Source of the DNA: Phycisphaeraceae bacterium
GTDB taxonomy: Bacteria > Planctomycetota > Phycisphaerae > Phycisphaerales > UBA1924
Reading direction: 5' to 3'
NCBI GenBank assembly: GCA_019636495.1
Contig: JAHBXL010000003.1
Location: forward strand, 62,001 to 126,000
DNA: 64,000 nt
Below are positions 33,123 to 43,139 of this stretch, piece after piece. How positions within the stretch are numbered: the first letter of the stretch is position 1; the number at the start of each line of letters is the position of its first letter. The notes below the pieces were generated by a model. It made no database searches and was not told the DNA's origin. It saw nothing but the letters and a program-made list of their open reading frames with translations. The translations under genes were made by a program, and so were the position numbers.

Positions 33123-34952
33123 TCACTCCACCGTCACGCTCTTGGCCAGGTTGCGCGGCTTGTCGACATCATGCCCGCGCAGCACCGCGGCGTGATACGC
33201 CATCAGTTGCAGCGGCACCACCGCCAGCATCGGCGAGAGCGCCTCGGGGATGTCGGGGATGTAGAGCACGTCGTGCGCGTGCCGGGCGATCTGCGTGTCG
33301 CCCTCGGTGGCGACGGCGATCACGTGTCCGCCGCGGGCCTTGACCTCCGCGATGTTGCTCATGACCTTGTCATACTGCCGGCCCTTGTTGGCGATGAACA
33401 CGGCGGGCATGCCGTCGTTGATGAGCGCGATGGGCCCGTGCTTCATTTCCGCGGCGGGCATGCCCTCGGCGTGGATGTACGAGATTTCCTTGAGTTTGAG
33501 CGCGCCCTCGAGCGCGGTGGGGTAGTTGTACCCGCGCCCCAGGAAGAGCCAGTTCTCTCTCTCGACATACCTCTCGGTGACGCGGCGGATCTGCTCGTCC
33601 TGCGTGAGGATGCGCTCGATCTTGGCGGGCACGGTCTCGAGGTGACGCAGCATCTCGGCGCATTGGTCGGCCGACATCTGCCGCCGACGGGCCCACCACA
33701 AGGCCAGCAAAGTCAGCACGGCGACCTGGCCGACGAAGGCCTTGGTGCTGGCGACGCCGATCTCGGGACCGACGCGCAGGTAGACGCCCGCATCGGTCTC
33801 GCGAGCGATGGTCGAGCCGACGACGTTGATCACGCCCAGCGCCAGCGCGCCCCGCTCCTTGGCCTCCAAGAGCGCGGCGAGCGTGTCGGCCGTCTCGCCC
33901 GACTGCGATACGGCGATCGCGACGGTGCCCTCGTCGATGATCGGGTTGCGGTAGCGGAACTCGCTGGCGTACTCGGCGACGGCGCCGATCTTCGCCAGGT
34001 CCTCGAGCATGTACTCGCCGATCATCGCCGCGTGCAACGCGGTGCCCTGTCCCAGCAGGATCGCGCGCCTGGCCTTGATGAGTTCCTTGGCCAGAGTGGC
34101 CACGCCGCCGAGCACGACCTTGCCGTCCCTTGAATCGATGCGCCCGCGGAAGGTGTTGGCCAGCGCTTTGGGCTGCTCGAAGATTTCCTTCTGCATGAAG
34201 TGGGCAAAGCCGCCGAGTTCGATCTCCTCGAGTTCGATCTCGAGCTGCTGCACCTTGGGCGTCACGGGCACGTTGTGGATCGTGCTTGTGCGGAAGCCCG
34301 TCGGCGTCACCTTGACAACCTGGTAGTCTTCGAGCGTGAACGCCTGCGATGTGTGCGACACGATCGCCGATCCGTCCGACGCGATGATGAACTCCCCATC
34401 GCCCACGCCCACCATCAGCGGGCTGCCCTTGCGCGCGGCGACCAGCGTGTCGGGTTCCTTCTCGCACATCACCACGATGCCGTACGCGCCCGTCACCTCG
34501 CGAAGCGCGGCCTGAACCGCGGCCTCGAGATCGCCGTCGTACAACTCGCCGATGAGCATCGCGAGCACCTCGGTGTCGGTGTCGCTGGTGAAGGTGTGGC
34601 CCTTCTCCTGCAGATAGGTCTTGAGCGCGGCGTAGTTCTCGATGATCCCGTTGTGGATCAGGCAGATGCCGGCGCGGTCATCGGTGTGCGGGTGCGCGTT
34701 CGGATCGGTCACGCCGCCGTGCGTCGCCCAGCGCGTGTGGCACATGCCGATCGTGCCCCGGAGCCCGCCGACCTCTTCGAGTTTGTCTTCGAGGTTTGCA
34801 ACGCGTCCGACCGTCTTCACCACGCGGATGCGGCCGTCCTCGATCGTTGCGATGCCCGCGGAGTCATAGCCGCGATACTCCAGCCGCTTCAGACCCTCGA
34901 GCATGAGGTGCTGGCAGTTCTTGGACCCGGTGTATGCGACGATTCCGCACAT
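33123..34952 (-). CDS. glmS: Glutamine-fructose-6-phosphate aminotransferase (isomerising)
   Basis: Makes glucosamine-6-phosphate from fructose-6-phosphate and glutamine, the entry to amino-sugar and cell-wall precursors. The start is set at ATG 34952 so that Cys2 (MCGIVAYTG) becomes the N-terminal nucleophile of the glutaminase domain. The class-II amidotransferase part continues through YRGYDSAGIA and HTRWATHGGVTDPNAHPH. Two SIS sugar-isomerase domains follow (VAIAVSQSGETADTLAALLEAKERG; FLGRGYNYPTALEGALKLKEISYIHAEGMPAAEMKHGPIALI), and the conserved end is PRNLAKSVTVE. 609 residues is the usual length. No glmS ribozyme was recognised upstream. Confidence 0.95.
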   Translation of the reverse strand: MCGIVAYTGSKNCQHLMLEGLKRLEYRGYDSAGIATIEDGRIRVVKTVGRVANLEDKLEEVGGLRGTIGMCHTRWATHGGVTDPNAHPHTDDRAGICLIHNGIIENYAALKTYLQEKGHTFTSDTDTEVLAMLIGELYDGDLEAAVQAALREVTGAYGIVVMCEKEPDTLVAARKGSPLMVGVGDGEFIIASDGSAIVSHTSQAFTLEDYQVVKVTPTGFRTSTIHNVPVTPKVQQLEIELEEIELGGFAHFMQKEIFEQPKALANTFRGRIDSRDGKVVLGGVATLAKELIKARRAILLGQGTALHAAMIGEYMLEDLAKIGAVAEYASEFRYRNPIIDEGTVAIAVSQSGETADTLAALLEAKERGALALGVINVVGSTIARETDAGVYLRVGPEIGVASTKAFVGQVAVLTLLALWWARRRQMSADQCAEMLRHLETVPAKIERILTQDEQIRRVTERYVERENWLFLGRGYNYPTALEGALKLKEISYIHAEGMPAAEMKHGPIALINDGMPAVFIANKGRQYDKVMSNIAEVKARGGHVIAVATEGDTQIARHAHDVLYIPDIPEALSPMLAVVPLQLMAYHAAVLRGHDVDKPRNLAKSVTVE

Positions 34953-35203
34953 CTGAGAGGCTCCGTTTCGGCGCGCGCGACAAATCAATTATAGGAAGTT
35001 GTTCGGATCAAGGCGTGGCCGTCATGGTGGCAATCGTAAAGCCAATGGCCGCGGTTGAGCGGGAAACCGGCACGCGATGGCGACCACCGGTTTCCGGACG
35101 ATCCGGGCAACTGTCGTGGGCGGCTCTGGATGTACGCCGCACCGGGGGTGCGGTTCGCGCGCGGACGATTCAAGCGAATGCCCCGGCGGTCAGGGCAGCG
35201 GGA

Positions 35204-35230
35204 AGGGGGCGGGGGCGGGGGGGGCTGGGG
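35204..35230 (+). other. G-run cluster (potential G-quadruplex)
   Basis: Four or more G runs of at least five bases (including an eight-G run at 35217-35224) in 27 bases, just beyond the stop of the alpha/beta hydrolase gene. It could form a quadruplex on the plus strand. The remaining 279 bases between the hydrolase and glmS show no gene. Confidence 0.5.
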
Positions 35231-35231
35231 G

Positions 35232-36659
35232 TCACCGCTTCGAGTTGGCCAGGATCCAGTCGCGGACCAGATTCAGCACCGAGGGATCGATGGTGGTTTC
35301 AATCTGCGCATACTCCTGCACGCTGCCGGTTGTACACGGCTGGAACATGTGATTCGTGCCGGGGATCACCTTCACCGTCACGCTCTCGTTCCCCGCGGCC
35401 TGAAGCGCGGCCACGACCGGCTGCACATTCTGCGCGGGAACAACCTGCGCATCGCGCTCGCCGAAGAGCGCCAGCACCGGCACGCGCACTTTGCGCAAGT
35501 CGTCCGCCGGATCGTGCCGCAGGAACTCGGAGAACCACGGCCGATCGAGCCCGGCCATCTGCTGATTGATCATGGGCTCCATCTCCGGCGTCAACTCGTC
35601 GAGGCCCGACTGCGCGAGAACCAGCCGGATCATGCGCTCGCGCGTGATGGCGGATTCTTCGCCGCGGATGATCGATTCGAACAGCGGGCGCGCCGCCGCG
35701 GCGACTTGTTCGGCGGTGGAGTCGTCGGCGCCAGCCGCCAACATCAGCGCGCGGTTCTGCTCGATCAGCACTTCCGCGCCGCTGACGCCGGGGCCGGCGA
35801 GCATGACGATGAAGGCGACATCGTTGTTCCGCGCGGCGACCATCGGCGCGATGATCCCGCCCTCACTGTGCCCCAGGATTCCCACCGCTCCAACTTCACC
35901 GCGTCTCTTCAGGAAGCCCACCCACGCCTCGGTGTCGGTGGAGAGCATCGTCGTGGTCGCCGTGGTGTGGTCGCCCGTGCTGTCGCCGACACCGCGATCG
36001 TCATAGCGCAGCACGGCGATGCCCGCGCGAGTCAGGTGATCGGCCCAGACGGCGAAGGGCCGGTGCTCGAAGATCTCCTCATCGCGGTTCTGCGGTCCGC
36101 TGCCCGAGACGAGGATGACCGCCGGGAAGGGTCCATCGCCGGGCGGCAGCGTGAATGTGCCGGCGAGAGACACCTCGCCGTTGCTGACAGTGACCTGTTC
36201 CTCGGCGTACGGGAACGGCGGTGCCGGCTGCTGCGGCCGTTTGGCCTTGGCCAGTTCGCCGCGCGAAAGTTCAAACGGGAACGAGGCCCCGCCCTGCGAG
36301 AAGTCGCCGGCGATCCGGTCCGCGGCTTCGGGCTTTCCGCTGAAGGTGGGCTCGCCGGGAATGCCGGCAATTCGGAACGAAACTTCGTCGTCGTTGATCT
36401 CGACCGCCTCGAGTTGCAGGCCTTTGGCGCCCTGCATCGGAATGTCGATCGTTCCCGACCACGCGCCCCCCTTGAACTCCAGCAGCACCTGGATCTTCAG
36501 GTCCATTCCCGGCAGTTTGATCGACCCCGACCAGGCGCCGGCGTGCGTGGTCGCGGCGGCCGCCGCCGCGGGCGGTTGGGCCGCGGGCGTGCGGCTCTCC
36601 GCGAAAGCGGAGGATCCGCAGACAATCGAGGCGAGTGCTGCCAGAGCGCGCCATGTCAT
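35232..36659 (-). CDS. Exported alpha/beta hydrolase
   Basis: 475 residues with a signal peptide (residues 1-20, ALAALASIVCGSSAFA). Residues 40-130 form a beta-rich N-terminal domain (SGSIKLPGMDLKIQVLLEF, SGTIDIPMQGAKGLQL) seen in secreted peptidase/esterase-like proteins. The hydrolase fold follows: GTFTLPPGDGPFPAVILVSGSG (oxyanion), DDRGVGDSTG, the nucleophile Ser265 in GILGHSEGG, Asp in LALFGERDAQV and His in GTNHMFQP. The three catalytic residues are in place, so it is probably an active esterase or peptidase of the DUF3887/S9-like group. The substrate is not known. Confidence 0.82.
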   Translation of the reverse strand: MTWRALAALASIVCGSSAFAESRTPAAQPPAAAAAATTHAGAWSGSIKLPGMDLKIQVLLEFKGGAWSGTIDIPMQGAKGLQLEAVEINDDEVSFRIAGIPGEPTFSGKPEAADRIAGDFSQGGASFPFELSRGELAKAKRPQQPAPPFPYAEEQVTVSNGEVSLAGTFTLPPGDGPFPAVILVSGSGPQNRDEEIFEHRPFAVWADHLTRAGIAVLRYDDRGVGDSTGDHTTATTTMLSTDTEAWVGFLKRRGEVGAVGILGHSEGGIIAPMVAARNNDVAFIVMLAGPGVSGAEVLIEQNRALMLAAGADDSTAEQVAAAARPLFESIIRGEESAITRERMIRLVLAQSGLDELTPEMEPMINQQMAGLDRPWFSEFLRHDPADDLRKVRVPVLALFGERDAQVVPAQNVQPVVAALQAAGNESVTVKVIPGTNHMFQPCTTGSVQEYAQIETTIDPSVLNLVRDWILANSKR

Positions 36660-36842
36660 GGTTCAACCTCCCGATCAACGCCCCCGGCGGCCTCATTGGC
36701 CGAAGCGGCCTTGCGCTTTCGCGCCCCACACAGCCGATAGTAACCCGTTGGCCCTTGCGACACGCGCCGAACCCAGCGGGAACGGCGGGTCGGGATGGTC
36801 GGGCACTACCCTTGCTGTCGTTCCGCGTACGGAAGAGACCGC

Positions 36843-38012
36843 GTGTTCATCGTTCAGGCACACTCGTTCACGCAGCAGGCCCGCCTGGCGATCACGCTGG
36901 CGTGGGTCGCGGGATACACCAACATCGTCGCGCTGCTGACCTGCGGGCACGTCACCTCCCACGTGACGGGGACGGCCTCCGACCTGGGTAAGGGCGTGGC
37001 GACGGGCACGTGGGGGCTCGCCGCGTTCTCGCTCTGGCTGTTGGCGGCGTTCTTCATCGGCGCGGTGCTGAGCGGCATGACAACGGAGTTCGGCCGCCGC
37101 CGCAACTGGGAGTCGATCTATGTCCTGCCCATGGCGATCGAGGCGGTGCTGCTCGCGCTGTTCGGGCTGGGGGTCGAACTGCACGAGCACGGGACGATCG
37201 AGCGCGGCGCGCCGCTCTACCTCATGACCGCCGCGGCGTCGATGGCAATGGGCCTGCAGAATGCCACGATCACGCGCATCTCCAACGGGGTCGTGCGCAC
37301 GACGCACGTGACCGGCGTGCTGACGGACCTTGGCCTTGAGACCGCGCAGATGCTGTTGTGGCTCAAGGACCGCGGGCGCAACTCGCCGCCCGTCCCCGCT
37401 CGCGCCCTGATTCACAGCGCACGGCATCACCCTACGGCCATGCGGTTGGTCCTCCTGCTTTCGATTGTCGCTTCGTTCGCGCTGGGCGCGGGGCTCGGCA
37501 CCGCGGCGTATGAGTCCATGCCGAGGCTGGCGATGGTGCCGCCAGTTCTCTTCCTGGCGTGGATCATCTATCAGGATGTCACGCGGCCAATCGCCGAGGT
37601 CGAGCCCTCGGACCTGGTCGGCGCCGGGGGCCTGGGTCTGGACCCGAGGCTGGCGGTCTTCCATCTCCGCCGCGATGCGGCCCGGCACGGCGTCGTCCAT
37701 CGCATGCCCAACCTGCTGGCGTGGGCGGACAGGCTCCACGATGCGACGGATGTGGTCGTCCTCGACCTCGAGCAGGTCAGCCGGATCGATGCCAACTCCG
37801 TGCTCGAACTCCGGGCGGTGCTGGCCCGGATGCGCGATCAGGGGCGGAGCCTGATTCTCGCCGGTCTCAGCCACGAGCAGGTGGAGCAGATCCGGGCAGC
37901 GGGCGCGGGCGATGCCCTCGACCCCCGCGAAGTCTGCCCCGACCTGGAACTGGCGATCGCCAAGGGGTTGAACATTCTGGGTGCAAAGGCGGCGCGGCAC
38001 GGACCCGGCTGA
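36843..38012 (+). CDS. DUF1275 (YoaK-like) membrane protein fused to a STAS domain
   Basis: 389 residues from GTG 36843 ([12 protein letters not shown]); ATG 36795 is in frame. Residues 10-235 are DUF1275, with about six helices and the family motifs [26 protein letters not shown] and [29 protein letters not shown]. After a linker, residues about 280-385 are a STAS-like domain: [60 protein letters not shown] domains bind nucleotides or partner proteins and regulate SulP transporters and anti-sigma factors. STAS on a DUF1275 core is not an arrangement I know as standard. The transported substrate is unknown. Confidence 0.78.
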   Translation: MFIVQAHSFTQQARLAITLAWVAGYTNIVALLTCGHVTSHVTGTASDLGKGVATGTWGLAAFSLWLLAAFFIGAVLSGMTTEFGRRRNWESIYVLPMAIEAVLLALFGLGVELHEHGTIERGAPLYLMTAAASMAMGLQNATITRISNGVVRTTHVTGVLTDLGLETAQMLLWLKDRGRNSPPVPARALIHSARHHPTAMRLVLLLSIVASFALGAGLGTAAYESMPRLAMVPPVLFLAWIIYQDVTRPIAEVEPSDLVGAGGLGLDPRLAVFHLRRDAARHGVVHRMPNLLAWADRLHDATDVVVLDLEQVSRIDANSVLELRAVLARMRDQGRSLILAGLSHEQVEQIRAAGAGDALDPREVCPDLELAIAKGLNILGAKAARHGPG

Positions 38013-38178
38013 GGATGCCGCCCACGTCCCGCGCTATTCTTCCGGAGTTTGCGGCTCCCGCCTTGTTTCCCCACCAGACCCGCCGCGACGCAGCGGCCCA
38101 CAGGGTTCGTGCGCCGGGTGTCGGCGCGCGAACAAGGGGAATGGGCCGTACGACCGCAAGCGGGGAGAGCCGGCCGCG

Positions 38179-41100
38179 ATGCCCAAGCGCACCGATGTCA
38201 AGACCATCCTCATCATCGGCTCCGGCCCCATCGTCATCGGACAGGGGTGCGAGTTCGATTATTCCGGCACGCAGGCGTGCAAGACCCTGCGCGCCGAGGG
38301 CTATCGCGTCGTGCTGGTGAACTCGAACCCGGCCACGATCATGACGGACCCGGAGTTTTCCGACCGCACCTACATCGAGCCCATCACCCCCGCCTCGATC
38401 CGCAAGATCATCGTCGAGCAGCAGCGCCTCGGCGACCCGATCCACGCGCTGCTCCCCACCCTCGGTGGGCAGACCGCGCTCAACGCCGCGTGCGCGCTCT
38501 TTGATAACGGCACGCTCAAGGAGTTCGGCATCGAGATGATCGGCGCTGACCGCCAGGTCATCCATCGCGCCGAGGACCGCGCGGCGTTCAAGGAGGTCGT
38601 GGAACGCTGCGGCCTGAAGATGCCCAAGTGCAAGACCGTCAAGACGCTCGATGAAGCGCAGGAGTTCCTCAAGGAGATCGGCCTGCCCGCGATCATCCGC
38701 CCGGCATTCACGCTCGGCGGAACCGGCGGCGGGATCGCTTACAACCAGCAGGAGTTCGACGAGATCGTCACCCGCGGCCTGCGCGCCAGCATGATCGGGC
38801 AGGTGCAACTCGACCAGTCGGTGCTGGGCTGGAAGGAGTACGAACTCGAAGTCGTCCGCGACAAGAAGGACAACTGCATCATCGTGTGCTCGATCGAGAA
38901 CATCGACCCGATGGGCGTTCACACCGGCGACTCGGTGACGATCGCCCCCGCGCTGACGCTGACCGACAAGGAGTATCAGGCGATGCGCGATGCCGCGTTC
39001 GCCATCATGCGCGCTGTCGGCGTCGAGTGCGGCGGCTCCAACGTGCAGTTCGCGGTGAACCCGAACCCGACGCCGGGGCCCGATGGGAAGAAGCCGTTCG
39101 AGATGGTCGTCGTCGAGATGAACCCGCGTGTGTCGCGCTCCTCCGCGCTCGCTTCGAAGGCGACGGGTTTCCCGATCGCCAAGATCGCCGCGAAACTGGC
39201 CATCGGCTACACGCTCGATGAACTCCGCAACGACATCACCGGCACCACCAGCGCGTGCTTCGAGCCGGCGATCGACTACATCGTCACCAAGATCCCGCGC
39301 TGGACCTTCGAGAAGTTCCCCGAAGCCGATGAGACGCTGACCACGCAGATGAAATCGGTCGGCGAGGGAATGGCCATCGGTCGCACCTTCGCCGAGAGTT
39401 TCCAGAAGGCCATCCGCTCGATGGAGATCAAGCGGTTCGGCTTCGGGCTTGATCGCAACGATGCGTGGCTGGCGTGGAAGCGCGGCGGCGCGACCGAGGG
39501 CGCCAAACTCGCCGACAACTCCGATCTCGAGTGGCCCATCCCCGAGGAGAAACTCACGCGGAAACTGGCGGTGCCGAGCCAAGGCCGCCTGTGGTACCTG
39601 CGCTACGCCATGAAGATGGGCTGGAGCGATGAGCGCATCTTCGACCTCTGCAAGATCGATCCATTCTTCCTCGACCAGTTCCGTCGCCTCGTCGAGTTTG
39701 AAGACGTCCTCTGCTCATACAAGAGGCTCGAAGACCTGCCGCGAGAGGTCCTCTTCCGAGCCAAGCAACTCGGCTACTCCGATGCGCAGTTGGCGATGCT
39801 CTACCTGGGCACCATCACCCCCACTTCCATCCTCCAGGTCCGCGCCCACCGCAAGTCGCTCAACATTGAACCGGTTTACAAACTCGTCGACACCTGCGCG
39901 GCGGAGTTCGAAGCGGTTACGCCGTACTACTACAGCACCTACGAAACCGCCGCGGCTCTTCCCTCTTCTTCTTCACATCCCACATCCGACATCCCACATC
40001 CGACATCGGAAGACGAAATCCGCGTCACCGACAAACAGAAAGTCATCATCCTCGGCGGCGGCCCCAACCGCATCGGCCAGGGGATCGAGTTCGACTACTG
40101 CTGCGTCCACGCTTCCTTCGCCGCCAAGGAACTCGGTTTCGAGTCGGTGATGATCAACTCGAACCCGGAGACGGTCTCCACCGACTACGACACCAGCGAC
40201 CTGCTCTTCTTCGAACCCCTCACGCTCGAGGATGTGCTCAATGTCGTTGAGCGACTCGGTTCGACCCCATCCGACATCCCACATCCGACATCCCACATTT
40301 CTCCCCTCGTCCGCGGCCTCATCGTCCAGTTCGGCGGCCAGACTCCGCTGAACCTTGCCAAGGGCCTCGTCGCGGCGGGCGCACCCATCATCGGCACCAG
40401 CGTCGATTCAATCGACCTCGCCGAGGACCGCGACCGGTTCGATGCGCTCCTCAACAAACTGAACCTGCACAAGCCGCCCAGCGGCATCGCCCGCTCGCTC
40501 GATCAGGCGATCGAGATCGCCGGCCGCATCGGCTACCCCGTGCTCGTCCGTCCGTCCTACGTTCTCGGCGGCCGCGGCATGGAAATCTGCCCCGATGAGA
40601 AATCCCTCCGCCACTACATGACCTCGGCGGTGAACATCTCGGAACTCGATGGCGCGCCCGTCCTCATCGACCGATTCCTCGATGATGCCACCGAAGTCGA
40701 TGTCGATGTCATCGCCGACTTTCTCCCCCTCCCAGAGGGAGGGGGCCGGGGGGAGGGCGGTGCATCTGGTGGCACCGGTCTCCAGACCGGTGCAGACACA
40801 ACCGGCACCGCCCTCGTCTGCGGAGTCATGGAGCACATCGAGCAGGCCGGCATCCACTCCGGCGACTCCGCCTGCGCCATCCCGCCCTGGTCGCTCGCGC
40901 CCGAGACCGTCGAAGAAGTCCGGCGCATCAGCCGCGAACTCGCCCGCGCCCTCCGCGTCCGCGGCCTCATGAACGTGCAGATGGCCATCCAGCGCGGCGG
41001 CGGCAAGGACCGCATCTACATCCTCGAAGTCAACCCCCGCGCTTCCCGCACCGCGCCCTTCGTGGGCAAGGCCACCCACGTTCCCTGGCCGCGCCTCGCC

Positions 41101-41805
41101 GCCAAGGTCATGATGGGCAAGTCGCTGCGCGAACTGGGCGCTGCCGAGGTCTACGAAACAGGTGCCTACGCCGTCAAGGAATCCGTCTTCCCCTTCAGCA
41201 AGTTCCCCGGCGTCGATGTCATCCTCGGCCCCGAGATGCGCTCGACCGGCGAGGTCATGGGGATCGATGCGAGTTTCCCGATCGCCTTTGCCAAGAGCCA
41301 GATGGCCGCGGGGGGCGAACTTCCCACCAGCGGCGCGGTCTTCATGTCGCTCCGCGGCAGCGACCGCGCCAAGTGCGCCGAGGCCGCGAAACTGCTGCAG
41401 CGAGCCGGGTTCTTGTTCTTTGCCACCGATGGCACGGCGGAGTTCCTTCGCACGCTGGGCATCTCGGCGCAGGTCGTGCAAAAGATCGAGACCGGCGCGC
41501 GGCCGAATGTCATCGACCTCATGGCCGATGGAAAGATTCAACTGGTCATCAACACGGCGACGCGCACCGGCTGGCAGAGCGACGAGGGACGGATCCGCGC
41601 TGCCACTGTCCGCCTCGGCGTCCCCCTCATCACCACCACTACCGGCGCGTTCGCCGCGGCCAGCGCCATCGTCGCCATGAAGAACGACGGCTGGAACGTC
41701 AAGGCGATGCAGGATCACTGCCGCGAGGCAGAGGCGTTTGAGAACTGGCAGCAGACCCTGATGGCCAAGTCTCCGCTCGCGGCGTCGGGCCCGGCGCAGC
41801 GCTGA
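38179..41805 (+). CDS. carB: Carbamoyl-phosphate synthase large subunit with several repeat-derived insertions
   Basis: Makes carbamoyl phosphate from bicarbonate, ammonia and ATP for pyrimidine and arginine synthesis. From ATG 38179 it is 1208 residues, against about 1075 normally. The N-terminal half begins [23 protein letters not shown] and the C-terminal half [22 protein letters not shown]. Both ATP-grasp domains and the C-terminal MGS allosteric domain are present. Insertions add the extra length: Ser/Pro/His-rich [14 protein letters not shown] at the half junction (39974-40010), a second [11 protein letters not shown] (40267-40298), and [28 protein letters not shown] (40722-40800). The stop lies inside the convergent SGNH gene (107-base overlap). 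No carA is adjacent. Confidence 0.93.
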   Translation: MPKRTDVKTILIIGSGPIVIGQGCEFDYSGTQACKTLRAEGYRVVLVNSNPATIMTDPEFSDRTYIEPITPASIRKIIVEQQRLGDPIHALLPTLGGQTALNAACALFDNGTLKEFGIEMIGADRQVIHRAEDRAAFKEVVERCGLKMPKCKTVKTLDEAQEFLKEIGLPAIIRPAFTLGGTGGGIAYNQQEFDEIVTRGLRASMIGQVQLDQSVLGWKEYELEVVRDKKDNCIIVCSIENIDPMGVHTGDSVTIAPALTLTDKEYQAMRDAAFAIMRAVGVECGGSNVQFAVNPNPTPGPDGKKPFEMVVVEMNPRVSRSSALASKATGFPIAKIAAKLAIGYTLDELRNDITGTTSACFEPAIDYIVTKIPRWTFEKFPEADETLTTQMKSVGEGMAIGRTFAESFQKAIRSMEIKRFGFGLDRNDAWLAWKRGGATEGAKLADNSDLEWPIPEEKLTRKLAVPSQGRLWYLRYAMKMGWSDERIFDLCKIDPFFLDQFRRLVEFEDVLCSYKRLEDLPREVLFRAKQLGYSDAQLAMLYLGTITPTSILQVRAHRKSLNIEPVYKLVDTCAAEFEAVTPYYYSTYETAAALPSSSSHPTSDIPHPTSEDEIRVTDKQKVIILGGGPNRIGQGIEFDYCCVHASFAAKELGFESVMINSNPETVSTDYDTSDLLFFEPLTLEDVLNVVERLGSTPSDIPHPTSHISPLVRGLIVQFGGQTPLNLAKGLVAAGAPIIGTSVDSIDLAEDRDRFDALLNKLNLHKPPSGIARSLDQAIEIAGRIGYPVLVRPSYVLGGRGMEICPDEKSLRHYMTSAVNISELDGAPVLIDRFLDDATEVDVDVIADFLPLPEGGGRGEGGASGGTGLQTGADTTGTALVCGVMEHIEQAGIHSGDSACAIPPWSLAPETVEEVRRISRELARALRVRGLMNVQMAIQRGGGKDRIYILEVNPRASRTAPFVGKATHVPWPRLAAKVMMGKSLRELGAAEVYETGAYAVKESVFPFSKFPGVDVILGPEMRSTGEVMGIDASFPIAFAKSQMAAGGELPTSGAVFMSLRGSDRAKCAEAAKLLQRAGFLFFATDGTAEFLRTLGISAQVVQKIETGARPNVIDLMADGKIQLVINTATRTGWQSDEGRIRAATVRLGVPLITTTTGAFAAASAIVAMKNDGWNVKAMQDHCREAEAFENWQQTLMAKSPLAASGPAQR
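39974..40010. repeat. Tandem ATCCCACATCCGAC repeat inside carB (copy 1)
   Basis: Two and a half copies of a 14-base unit (CACATCCGACATCC register), translated as Pro/His/Thr/Ser. It sits at the linker between the two synthetase halves. A second copy lies 260 bases downstream in the same gene. Confidence 0.85.
40267..40298. repeat. Tandem ATCCCACATCCGAC repeat inside carB (copy 2)
   Basis: Same unit as at 39974 in the same orientation, translated in frame as [11 protein letters not shown]. It lies between VERLG and the [12 protein letters not shown] strand, a surface loop in the family. Confidence 0.85.
40725..40793. repeat. Two adjacent palindromes inside carB
   Basis: First, CCCCCTCCC, AGA, and its reverse complement (40725-40745). 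Second, the arm GCACCGGTCT, CC, and its reverse complement (40772-40793). The second is a sequence variant of the guaB palindrome and is read in the same codon phase ([10 protein letters not shown] against [10 protein letters not shown]). Confidence 0.88.
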
Positions 41806-42835
41806 GCGCGACACGGACCAGCGGCTCGATCGCGCGCGCCATCACCTCGCACCCGAGCGCGGTGAAGTGATCGGTGCTGTCGATCAATCCGGCGACTCCG
41901 TCGTCCGCGTCCGCCGCTGCGACAACGAACGCGGGGGTGGGGTCGAGCACGTCCACGCCATGCCGCGACCGGAGTTGCGCGGCGATGTCCGCGGCGAGGG
42001 AGGCGGCCCGCGCGTCGCCGAGTGCGCCGGCGCCGATGGGGATGAGCGCGATGGCGAACTGGGGGCCGTGATCCCGGCAGAGTTGCTGCATCTCGGCGAT
42101 TCTCGGCAGGTTCCGCTCACGCGTGCCCCGGTACATCCACTCGTACCACTCGATGCTGGGCAGCACGTCGCCCTTCTTCACTCGGTAGACGGCCTTCCGC
42201 ACGAACCATGGCGACTTCAACCACGGCATGTCGAACATGCGGTAGAGTCCGTTGTCGGCTCCCTCGTAGATGCTGCCGCGGAGCGCGAAGTCGTTGAAGT
42301 TCAGCAGGTAGACGACCACATGCGGGCGATAGGCGTCGAGCGTCTCGCGGAGGCGCTCGGGCATTTCGGCCAGCGCGTAGCCGGGCACGCCGGCGTTCAG
42401 AACCTTGATCGCTTCGGCGCCGGGGTCAAGAAGGACCTGGAGCGCGGCGGAAATGGTGTGCTCCTGCGAGAGGCCCGTGGCGAAGACGACCGAATCGCCG
42501 AGAACGACCACGCGGAGATGGTCGTCGAAGCGAGACTCCGAGTCCTCGCGGAACCCGAACGAGTTGATGCGGACGCGGCGCTGTTCGTGCTCGCGCTCGT
42601 AGTTGCGTCTGAGGCCGTAGGCCAGCGCGGCGCGGTCGGACCGCTGATAGTAGAACTCCGGTCGTGACATCACCTGCGCAAAGCCGCGGCGCACGACAGC
42701 CGCGTAGGCCTGGCAGGACAGTTCGAACGCGCCGGCAACGAAGAGCAGCGCGATTCCCGCGAGCGTCATCCGCCGGCGCGCGGGTGTACCCAGGAGGATG
42801 TGCCGCACTCTGGACATCGGCCGCGCTCGTGTCAC
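41699..42835 (-). CDS. SGNH/GDSL-like hydrolase in carbamoyltransferase cassette
   Basis: 378 residues with an N-terminal membrane helix (about residues 23-42, [23 protein letters not shown]). SGNH block I is [16 protein letters not shown] (catalytic Ser), Gly is in [14 protein letters not shown], Asn in [11 protein letters not shown], and the late Asp/His pair is [10 protein letters not shown] near residue 335. It may act on O-acetyl or related esters of a glycan or lipid. GTG 42835 or ATG 42817 can start it. The last 107 bases are antisense to the end of carB. It is the last gene of the cassette that starts with the carbamoyltransferase. Confidence 0.78.
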   Translation of the reverse strand: MTRARPMSRVRHILLGTPARRRMTLAGIALLFVAGAFELSCQAYAAVVRRGFAQVMSRPEFYYQRSDRAALAYGLRRNYEREHEQRRVRINSFGFREDSESRFDDHLRVVVLGDSVVFATGLSQEHTISAALQVLLDPGAEAIKVLNAGVPGYALAEMPERLRETLDAYRPHVVVYLLNFNDFALRGSIYEGADNGLYRMFDMPWLKSPWFVRKAVYRVKKGDVLPSIEWYEWMYRGTRERNLPRIAEMQQLCRDHGPQFAIALIPIGAGALGDARAASLAADIAAQLRSRHGVDVLDPTPAFVVAAADADDGVAGLIDSTDHFTALGCEVMARAIEPLVRVALSAAPGPTPRAETWPSGSAASSQTPLPRGSDPASP

Positions 42836-42860
42836 ACGCCTCGAGCCGTTCCGCGACGGC

Positions 42861-43058
42861 TCAGAACAGCGTGTAGATGAACGGGGCCGCGGCGGTGCTG
42901 CCCAGAATCACCAGAACGCCGACCATCAGCAGAACGACGATGATGGGAATCAGCCACCATTTCTTGTTGTGCTTCAGGAGGTCGATGATCTCGGTGATCA
43001 GGCCCGGCGATTCCTGCTCGGCCTGCTTGGCGAAATCGCTCTTGGTGTCGTTGCTCAT
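42861..43058 (-). CDS. DUF5989 (SxtK-like) small membrane protein
   Basis: 65 residues: a charged N-terminus (MSNDTKSDFAKQAEQ), then LITEIIDLLKHNKKWWLIPIIVVLLMVGVLVILGSTAAAPFIYTLF. The K-K-W-W-L-I-P-I-I-V-V-L pattern is typical of DUF5989, very small proteins found beside SxtJ and carbamoyltransferases, including in the saxitoxin cluster (sxtK). One membrane helix; its function is unknown. It has a start ATG at 43058 and lies between the SxtJ-like gene (81 bases) and the SGNH gene (25 bases). Confidence 0.8.
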   Translation of the reverse strand: MSNDTKSDFAKQAEQESPGLITEIIDLLKHNKKWWLIPIIVVLLMVGVLVILGSTAAAPFIYTLF

Positions 43059-43088
43059 GGCGGCGTTCCGTGGATGGGGATCGTTCCA

Positions 43089-43128
43089 GCGGCGGGGTGG
43101 GAGTGGGGTGGGGGGTGGGTGGGGGCGG
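43089..43128 (+). other. G-run cluster (potential G-quadruplex) in cassette
   Basis: Six consecutive G runs of three to six bases separated by single T/A or AGT, within the 81-base gap between the DUF5989 and SxtJ-like genes. The RNA of the cassette would carry the C-rich complement. It may affect replication or transcription rather than translation. Confidence 0.5.
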
Positions 43129-43139
43129 CCCGCGGCGCG

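Noticed and set aside
34953..35231. Search for a glmS ribozyme upstream of glmS
   Set aside because: No conserved ribozyme core sequence was recognised; the gap is G-rich near the hydrolase end only.
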